Source: Henricia sp. BOLD:AAB3569
Taxonomy: Eukaryota; Echinodermata; Asteroidea; Spinulosida; Echinasteridae
Assembly (NCBI GenBank): GCA_037783545.1
Contig: JBBELK010000105.1
Coordinates: 1,364,001 to 1,428,000 of the forward strand
DNA length: 64,000 nucleotides
Reading direction: 5' to 3'
Shown piece after piece: positions 56,273 through 64,000 of the stretch. How positions within the stretch are numbered: the stretch's first letter is position 1; every line of letters begins with the position of its first letter. A model generated the notes under the pieces. The model had not been told where the DNA came from. It saw nothing but the letters and a program-made list of their open reading frames with translations, and ran no database searches. The position numbers and the translations under genes are program-made.

Positions 56273-59200
56273 TCATTTAATATTTTCCCACAATTTTTCA
56301 ACGTTAACTTTCTGTCGTTTCCTTGCATTGTGCTCGGGTGGTAAATTCTTTTGAAGTGTATTCCAACTGTCGGTGGCTTTGGTCGCTGCACACCCTTCAA
56401 TATGTATCCGGAGAACGCCATCTTTATGCAGTCTGGTCAGTAAGTTGAACTCTGACCTCATGTCGTGAGTTCGCACCATGTGGGTGTCGTCGAAGTAGTG
56501 GTAATTGACAGGATGTGACGTCACGTGTGGCATAGATGAGTCGACAAACGGCCAGAATCCGTACAGATGGACCTCGTCGCATAGAACAATGGCGGCCGTG
56601 GCAAGATACAGTCCTGAAAAAACATGATACAAATCACAAATTATGAACGTTTCTTGGCATCTAATCAAAGCAGTTTCCCAGTGGAGAACAGTTAAACACG
56701 TTTTGTGGAAACAGTGCCATTGTGGGAGTTTTGACTCCCATTGTGGGAGTCAAATTAAAGCAGCTCATTGGTATGACGAAGCGCGTTGTGCATATCAGAA
56801 ACACGCGTTTTGCTAAACTTACCAGTTGATGGGTACTTGGAGAGCCCCTTGGTGACCCAGTAATCGCGGATGAGAGAGAACTGCTCGGGGTCACCGAAGG
56901 TCACATTGAGGTCCTTCTTAAGCGTCAGATGCTGCAGGGCCCGGCTGCAGATTGGTATCCATGCGTCGTCGCTGAAACACGGAAGCATAAGCAGACCTTG
57001 GAACTGTGACATGTCTGTATTGAACTTGGCAGTCAGCTTCTTGCTTGCAAAATAGTTATACCTGAAAATGGGATACCACCAAAGTCTCTCTTAGCAGATA
57101 CCAAGATATTATATCAGTGTTATAGGCCTATAATCGATAATGAATGCCAATGTGTTTCTTTCACTATGTCTTTATCAAAGGGAAATGCTATCAATCGATG
57201 CCAGAGTATAAGGTGTGCCGAACCCTTGTTTAACATATATCTGTACAAGATAGAAAATTTTCCCCTGTCACAAGATAAACTCCTCAAAAAAGGTTCGGAA
57301 ACTCGAGTTTGACTGACAATTTCTCTCTTGTTACCAAGTAATTTTCCTTGAAATTTGTATCATTTGAATGCCTTGTTATTCCTCTTTACAAGTATGTGTC
57401 ATTTGTTATGATTAAGGTAATTTTTTTTTGGGGGGGGGGGGTGTCTCCAGCACAGCTGAATACGGGGGTGGTTGTAAAGTGAAATGTCACAGAATGCATT
57501 GCTATTGTCAAAAAGTGGAGTGACACATTCCCAATCCCCCAAGCAAAAGGAGAATGCACTGTATGACAATAGCAGTGAATTTTGTGACATTTCACTTTAC
57601 ACCCACCCCCATATTCAGCTGTGCTGCACATCCCCCAATTGCTTAAACATAACAAATGCCACGTACATCATTGTAAAGAGGAATAACAGGGCTTTCCAAT
57701 GATACCAAAGGAAAATGACTTGGTAACAAGAGAGAAATTGTAAGTCAAACTTGAGTTTCCGAATTTTTTGGAGGAGTTTATTTTGACCATGAAGTCTGTG
57801 ATGTTATACAGAGGGTAATTTTTCTTTAAAAATAATTACTTTTAAGGAACTTTACACTTTTCTTATTTTTTCGGTGTTTTCTTTCTGTTAAACCACTGTA
57901 TGGTGATTATGAATAATGTTCGAATTGCCGTATATACTGTAGCATAAAATAAAACCATGTATGAACTTACTTTCTTTTGAAAATACTTGGGTTGAGCGTG
58001 GTGAAATTTGTCTTGTAGCCGACATCTTGTACATACGGATCCATTTCGGGAACGTTTATTCTGAAAGTATGAAGAAAGTGCTCATTTTTTCTGATTGTGA
58101 GATCGTCTTAAAATGGTTATTAACAGAAGATTCCATGCATCTCTATAATGGCTGAAGCTATCAAGCTAACTGCATGTATATTTCGTATTAAGGATAAGGT
58201 AATTGTGGGGTGTTATGACCGAGCGGTCTAGTGCGTCGAACTTAAATTCCTGTGCTCGTACTAGAATGTAGGTTCGATTCCTGGCCGTGACGGGTTGTGG
58301 CACCTGTGCCATTTAGCAATGCACTCAACCACACTTGCTCCCATTCCTGTAATTGGCGGTCCCTCCGCTGTTGGATGTGGTATATAAATAAATAAATAAA
58401 TTAAAGAAAGAAATAAATAAGATGTATTCCAGAATGTGAGGTTGGCAGGTAGTTTGATGGTGGAATAATGAATGTCCAATTCGAATTCGATTCGTCGTGA
58501 TGTTTTGTGTTATTTCTCACTGGGCGGTCGTTACATAACATTTTCCGCAGTAGGTGCAATGGAACACTTTTTAACACCGAACTTTAACATTATTATTATT
58601 ATTATTAGCTGTTTTATTTATACAGGGTGGCCTCTTCAGTTTACATAAAAACTGCTATCAATAAGGGCCCTGTTAAAAATATACACTATAAAACAGAGTA
58701 AACAAAGAAACGCAAATTGAGGAATAAATTAATACAATAATGTGGAAGGATAGGACATGATAAAATCAAACCAAGACATGAACTTAAAATACTTAAAAGA
58801 GTTAACTCGTTCAACTGGAACGTTATTTATCGTTATTTCAACTTTTGCAAAAATTGGTAGGCGATGTCGAGATCCAAATATCATGAATTTAGTTTTATCA
58901 GTGTTAAGAGTTAATTTGTGGTCGACAAGCCACTGAGCTACCCGACTGAGTCCATGTACCATATTATTACTGACCTCATCAGGGGAATTACCATCGAACA
59001 TTAACATAGTGTCATCGGCGTACATACTAACTTTTATGGTAATTACCTGAAGACATAATCCGCAGAATCTATGGCGGAGCCACAGTTGCTGTTGACAAGC
59101 AGTCCACTGTTTCCCACTACGCTGCATCTACCCAACGGTTTGCGTTTGAAAGGAGATACCTGGATGGTGTCAAATTCAACAAAAACTCCTCTCAGGCTAA

Positions 59201-60808
59201 GTTTGCTCATAGACGAACGCTTGTAGGTTGGTATTCTCTTTGTGGAGTATTTACAATTCCGTGGAGTAGTACCATGCGAAGCGGGTGGATCGTATTCAAG
59301 ACTTTGGTTATTTTTAAAAGATTGTGGGTTGGAATGCTTGTCCATTCCGTCCATTGTACATGACCCTCTTGAGCAAGGCGCTTTGTCACGCATTGCTTCT
59401 CTCCACCCATGAGTGAATGGGTACCTGAGAGGGTAGTTAATGTTGATGTGTTTGATTATCCACTACTGAGAGCCTGATAGGCAGCTGGTGCTGTATATTC
59501 TCTAGAGAGCTGAGATGGTGTATGGAGTGATATAATGGAGCCCTATGATCAGGGGTAATATTAATGTAGGCACCTTAAGCGGGTGCGCGATATGTTATTA
59601 TCCTCTTTGGTATTCTTTTTGCAATTTTTGTGGCTGTACGGAATTCTATCCGAGTAGTTTAAGAGCACATTTTCTCCTTTACCTTGTCCTGATATTTGGT
59701 AAAGATTCCCCTCATTGTGATGTTCTCCCTCGTCAGGTAAGTGGTCATGATACCGCCCACTCTGCGTGTGGCATTGGATGTCAAAAAGCGGTCCCGGATG
59801 TCGATGTCGGCTGCGTGTAGCTCGTTTCTGTTTCAGAAAGATCATGTACGATTGGCTTAACTATATTTCTAAATCCTCAAAACAATGTTGATTTTACATA
59901 CACCCTATATATATATAGGGTTAGGTTTCAATATACGATATATAATTATGTAGGCACCTGAATTTTGTGACATTGAACCGGCTAGGTCGCCAAATCCAGT
60001 GGGTGATGTTCCTCTCGTATGCTACCCATTGGTCGTCATTGATCACAGGTTTGTCTTTAAGGATGATAAGCTTGGAAATGACCTTCCTGGGAAACAAACA
60101 TAGAGGGAACACTGATTGGTGTTTAACATTCCTAACTTTAACATTCGCATTGAAACTGTCATCTTCTCCGCACACGAGGAGCCTCTGGCGACACGGTTTA
60201 TTGAAATCATTGAGCATCACGTAGCGCCCGACGTGCATAAGCGTTGTGCGTCTCGTTTACGCGCGCGACACGCTCCGTTGCACCAATGAGATGCTTCTGT
60301 TGGTTGCACCTTCGCGTCGCATGACTGCGCATGTGACCTAATGTCCAAGGGTCAAGCAAACTTCCCCTATCACATTATTAGAACGTCTATACGAACTTAC
60401 TTTTTACTGACGACCGGCTTTTTGTTGTTGTTCTTTCCAATTCCCAATCTCCTTTCGGCGTCCAAGTCTCTGGATTTTTCACTTTCCGCAAGTAATCTCT
60501 CCCGCTCTCGAATCTTCTTAATCCTGCCCTGACTGCCGGTTATTTTGTAGGTTATGCGCTGATCAGTCTCGTGTCTTTGACGCGAATACAAAAGAGTTTT
60601 TGTGATTGTAAAGTAATAAAAACAATTCGAAGTTCTTTTGAAAAAAAAGAGAAAAAAAAGAAAGAAAATCTGTGTAGAATAGGATACATGCATAACGTTA
60701 TCAAGGTCTAGCTTACCGAGATAAACGAACTTGGGACAAGACAGTAAATGCGAAGATACACAGCCCTATCACCAGTACAACTCGTTTCGTTCGCTTTCGA
60801 TACCTCAT
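56273..60808 (-). CDS. ST8SIA-like: ST8SIA-type alpha-2,8-sialyltransferase B (GT29), 8 exons
   Basis: Golgi type II enzyme with the same predicted activity as gene A. Exons: 60717-60808, 60401-60574, 59958-60086, 59683-59827, 59047-59159, 57971-58060, 56823-57061, 56273-56613, giving 440 residues. A basic tail and signal anchor (VVLVIGLCIFAFTVL, about 10-25) are encoded by exon 1; exon 2 gives a charged stem. Sialylmotif L starts at about 190 (GRCSVVGNSG). Motif S is around 330-350 (LCDEVHLYGFWPF), motif III HYFD is at 366-369 and VS is His377 with Glu382. The C-terminus is about 35 residues longer than in A and rich in Lys/Arg. Exons 3-8 match A exons 2-7 in phase; two have equal length (113 and 90 bp). 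The exon 2 acceptor (TCAAAG|AC) has a weak pyrimidine tract and is the least certain boundary. Subtype not assigned. Confidence 0.9.
57276..57780. mobile_element. Large fold-back (about 505 bp) in ST8SIA-B intron 6
   Basis: TAAACTCCTCAAAAAAGGTTCGG at the left end (first 20 bases considered) pairs with the right end ...TTTTTTGGAGGAGTTTA. Inner pairs include TTTCTCTCTTGTTACCAAGT/ACTTGGTAACAAGAGAGAAA, CACAGCTGAATA/TATTCAGCTGTG and TGAAATGTCACA/TGTGACATTTCA. A T9G10 run lies at about 57422-57441. No coding capacity. Confidence 0.82.
58205..58400 (+). mobile_element. tRNA-derived SINE (tRNA-Leu/Ser-like head) in ST8SIA-B intron 5
   Basis: Type-II-tRNA-like head: A box TGACCGAGCGGTCTAGTG, a long variable-arm-like spacer, and B box GGTTCGATTCC. 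An unrelated body and an (AAAT)n tail at 58384-58400 follow. The acceptor stem does not close, so this is a SINE and not a tRNA gene. It is a different family from the SINEs at 37450-37740. Confidence 0.7.
58586..59046 (-). mobile_element. Truncated LINE reverse-transcriptase fragment in ST8SIA-B intron 5
   Basis: The minus-strand frame reads SMYADDTMLMFDG...LVDHKLTLNTDKTKFMIFG...VNSFKYF. This covers the catalytic YADD box and the following thumb-proximal region of non-LTR reverse transcriptases. The frame then breaks into a 3' end with TGTATAAATAAAACAG and a (TAA)n/(ATT)n tail at 58586-58607. It is 5'-truncated and internally deleted, hence dead. Its 5' end abuts the donor of the exon encoding sialylmotif L (exon 59047-59159) within a few bases. 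Confidence 0.8.
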
Positions 60809-63405
60809 GGCCGAAGAGTTGTGATCTAAAAACAACAGACCATGAACGATTTTGTTTATAAATGTTCGTTTAATGTCAAGTTAATACAAGCTCTGTTGGT
60901 TTTTGCCATACACAATATTATTGGTTCAGGCGCTCAGTCGTTGTAGTATTATGAGCCTTTTTAGTTTCTTGCGCCTTCCCGCCGAATAAGAGTGCGCCCT
61001 CGCCCGACGACCATATTCTCTGCTACGGTACCACGCATACACAACAGAAAATATGAATTTTATGATTATCGGGTGATTTTGGCAAAAAAGAACTTTATTT
61101 TCAGATTTGAACTCGGTTGACTGCCGATTTCATTGGATGAATAAAGCGGATTGTCCCATTTGTAGAATAAAACGGGCAAAGTTCCTTATATAAAAATTAT
61201 GTTTGCCTCCTGGACAGATGAATCGTCACTAACGCTTACTTCACTTAATGATTGGGCTTACTTTCAATCTGTACTTCGCTTAGCATTGATTCTTGAAGCA
61301 ACATCAGACTCGCTGAGCATGAAGGGATACGGACAAGCCTCGCTCACCACTGTCTCGTCATTTTGTCTTCATCTGCCGCAATTTACCGACGTTTCTCTTT
61401 GATCCGGATACAGAAAAACCACCTTAACCCGTCGCCATATTTTATGACACGAGTGCTGCGTGACTGTTCTAACCATACGGGTCAAAGTCCGTTTGGAGCG
61501 TGTTTACTCTAACAATACAGTGTCGTGGAAACTGAACATTATTACTATTTTGGCCATTAAGGCTTACAAATTATTGTCCATGCTTTGATTTGGGCGGTGA
61601 TGGGGCGGGATTTATATGTATTGCAAAAAATTAATGAGGTCCATTGCCAATATGTAGATTTTTTTCGGTAAGGGAGAATAGGAATAGAACAAACAAAAAG
61701 GTCACCGCCCACTTGGTAGAGGTTGATTAATAGCCAATTAAGCCATGTGCCGAGATAGTTAGTAAAAGCGACCTCTTACCCAAGAAAAAGAGACCAGAGC
61801 TAAAAATATTTGTACATCGATAGCAGGAAAACAAATGCACGTAATTAATAATTATAAAAACATGTACCCATGATTAGATACTGGTTTCCAGTTGGTCCCA
61901 CATCACCTATCTCATTTTTCCCATACCACTTTTGGTGTTACTTTTCGTCGTTCGTAACTATGTACAATATACAACTCCCCTTTCCCTGCCCGCGCGCCTG
62001 CCAACCTGGTTTCATTATGTTAGAAAAATTAATTGTAAAGTTCAACGTAGAAGAAAATATCTACCTTCGAAATTGATTTCACAGGCAACATCTGGGAATA
62101 TCGATCAGTTTGAAACTCAACAAAGCAGCACCAGACAGGTAATAATGTATGGCCTATTGTATTCATGATGGCATTGGTATTACAGCGTGCATGTTCAGCA
62201 TTCTTATTCAGTGAAGGTGGGCGTCTGCTAGGGTGAATTCAACAAAACCTCATCTTTATTATTGACTCCAACTTCAACATTTGTTTGTGATATAAAGGCG
62301 AAACGCGAACTGTTTTACGACACACTTGAGTCCACGCAAAGGTTCATCGCAACTAAACGACACTGGCATGCATGCACTAGTTTCGACGTAGATGCGATAT
62401 GGTAACGGCGTGCAAAGAGGAAATTGACCTGTATGAGGATGGAACGTGCTGTTGATGCGATCGACGAGACCGTGAGCGCATGCAGAAAACTTAGGGTGAA
62501 ATGGTCACCGGCGTTTATACGGACAGTAAAGAATTAATCGTACAAACTGGTTGCTGGTATATTGGAAGAGTGAGTTAGATATACACGTGCATCTTCCTCG
62601 AACCTTCTTAAGCAATTTCTGGACTCCAACCGTGTTTGTGCAATGACTGTGACTGTGTTTTACACTCTGGGTGATTTATACTGCATGGCCATTACAAACG
62701 AGCGAAATTCTTTATTTCATTTGCATTTCGAGGAATTATACTCTCTACCATACTCGTGAGCCAAAAGGAGCTAAATCATGAACCTTAAGGCTACAATAAA
62801 ATACACTGAGGAATCACCACCCACCGCCGCGCCGCCTCAGTCCTCGAACCGACGTGATAAACGGCAAGACCTCTTAAATGGAAAGCGTTTAAATGCATCG
62901 GGTCATAATTTTCTGCCAGCAATATTGACGTTGTAATTTGGGAAACGGGGACGTTATTTACTCAAGGTTTACAATTGCGCCCTCCGTCCGGCCTCGCGTC
63001 ACGACGGCGGAGAATATTAACACGCTAGATTGCTGGTCGTTTTTATTTTGACGGACGGACTTTGAAACGATGAGGATGTTTGCCATTTAAAGGTTGAAGA
63101 GCTTGGGGCGAGTTACATCTATGTTGAGTTCGATTGGTGTTGTTTGGTTTCTCTTTCAATGCACGATGTTCAAGAGACGTCCTTTGAGGCTTAGCAACAG
63201 AGTGATGCGAGCTTTGTAAGTGGATATCTGTGTCGGCTTCGGACCTCGTCTACATTTTTGATCTGGGAAACCATCTTACCTTGTTAATGTTAATACCTTG
63301 CCAGAGACTTTGTCCAGCAGATTTCATGTTTGATATGATATCGAACATGTCTGCACTACGAGGACGCGATAAAGATCGTCGCATATTGTGACGACATTTC
63401 ACAAG
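60809..63405. other. Intergenic region between ST8SIA-B and the rhodopsin-family receptor
   Basis: It should hold the promoter of ST8SIA-B (left end) and the 5' region of the receptor (right end). No gene, RNA or recurrent repeat recognised; ORFs (61199-61402, 61870-62168) lack motifs. Confidence 0.4.
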
Positions 63406-64000
63406 ATGGCTACCAGTGAGTCCCATCTCACTTTGTCCGGAAACCGGACTGAACATTTCCAAATCCCCACCGAGTTCATCGTTGCCTTCATCTGCGTCTA
63501 CGTGCCGCTAATCCTCGCTATTCTCTCGGGAAATATTATGGTTATGTTGGCGGTGTACAAGGACAAAAACCTGCGTAAAAGAAGCAACTTTTTCATTGTG
63601 AGCTTGTCCGTAGCGGATTTCTTGACTGGTTTTGTGGGAGTTCCCACGGCGATCATCGGTAGGCTCTTTCAAAACGACCTGACATGCTCTACGGCTACCC
63701 GTATGGCGTTCTTCACCGCTGCTTTTACCTTCTCAGCCGTGTCCATCTTCCAGCTCTTGGCAATAACCATCGAGAGATACCTTGCCATTATGTCTCCATT
63801 GGTCTACCACACCGGCATGACGCCACGTAGGTATCTCTATATCATCGTCTGTGTTTGGGTCGCAGGTATTATAGTTGGTGTCATTCCCAACTTGGGTTCT
63901 GATCAAGGAGTTGACGTGTGCGATGTAAACTACGAACAATCGGATGCTGTCCGGTTTTTCATGCTGCTGTTTGCTGTCGGGATACCAACTGTGTTGTCTT
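63406..64000 (+). CDS. Rhodopsin-family (class A) GPCR, N-terminal part, runs off the window
   Basis: Plasma-membrane receptor, amine/adenosine-like by appearance; the ligand is not known. The 198 codons in the window cover TM1 to TM5. Hallmarks: Asn13 sequon (NRT) in the N-terminus; TM1 GN at 42-43; TM2 LSVAD with Asp71; Cys94 and Cys172 for the extracellular disulfide; an ERY version of the DRY motif at 123-125; Trp151 in TM4; Pro194 in TM5. The sequence is open to the right edge without a stop and without introns so far. The start ATG has a reasonable context (ACAAGATGG), and the upstream in-frame region has no recognisable signal. The family looks nearest to adenosine A2/trace-amine-like receptors, but this is an impression only. 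Confidence 0.9.
   Translation, partial: MATSESHLTLSGNRTEHFQIPTEFIVAFICVYVPLILAILSGNIMVMLAVYKDKNLRKRSNFFIVSLSVADFLTGFVGVPTAIIGRLFQNDLTCSTATRMAFFTAAFTFSAVSIFQLLAITIERYLAIMSPLVYHTGMTPRRYLYIIVCVWVAGIIVGVIPNLGSDQGVDVCDVNYEQSDAVRFFMLLFAVGIPTVLS

Noticed and set aside
58210-58300. Possible tRNA-Leu or tRNA-Ser gene
   Set aside because: No closed acceptor stem; the body and A-rich tail identify a SINE.
58729-59127. A reverse-transcriptase gene fused to a sialyltransferase exon
   Set aside because: The ORF merely runs from intron-located LINE remains into the exon in another frame; in the exon's own frame a stop follows the donor at once.

Overview
The window is nuclear DNA from an animal. Coding sequence is split into many short exons with GT-AG introns. 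The recognisable genes are a DM-domain (Dmrt) factor, TRIM23, a C19orf44 homologue, two alpha-2,8-sialyltransferase (ST8SIA-type, GT29) genes and two G-protein-coupled receptors. TRIM23 with its RING, B-boxes and ARF domain, together with paired ST8SIA-type genes, points to a deuterostome. The short-gene, AT-rich, MITE-packed texture and the invertebrate-style somatomedin-B receptor suggest an invertebrate deuterostome (echinoderm, hemichordate or cephalochordate). The phylum is an inference; no search was possible.

Layout. (1) 1-2.1 kb: the DM-domain exon of a Dmrt gene on the minus strand, with the rest of the gene beyond the left edge. (2) 2.1-16.3 kb: intergenic DNA with inverted-repeat elements, a 26-bp minisatellite and homopolymer runs. 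(3) 16.3-31.2 kb: TRIM23, minus strand, rebuilt here as ten exons encoding 577 residues; its long introns hold satellites, MITEs and decayed copies of its own exons. (4) 32.2-37.9 kb: the C19orf44 homologue, plus strand, seven exons, divergent from TRIM23 across about 1 kb. A 2.2-kb minisatellite follows, and part of it was duplicated together with the end of the last exon. (5) 41.1-46.9 kb: ST8SIA-type gene A, plus strand, seven exons. (6) 51.4-55.8 kb: a somatomedin-B, family-B-like 7TM receptor, plus strand, three exons. (7) 56.3-60.8 kb: ST8SIA-type gene B, minus strand, eight exons. (8) 63.4 kb to the right edge: the first 198 codons of a rhodopsin-family receptor.

The genes do not form one pathway. 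The two sialyltransferases are clearly paralogues: six homologous exons share intron phases and two have identical lengths (113 and 90 bp). They would act in the Golgi to add sialic acid to glycoconjugates. TRIM23 and the C19orf44 homologue may share a bidirectional promoter.

The most distinctive property of the region is its structure. There are many fold-back (palindromic) non-autonomous elements, some nested with clear target duplications. Partial tandem copies of coding exons occur repeatedly, in TRIM23 exons 2 and 5, the C19orf44 last exon and ST8SIA-A exon 3. I found no new multi-gene system of the prokaryotic kind. Exon boundaries were placed by eye from splice consensus, reading frame and recalled family sequence.
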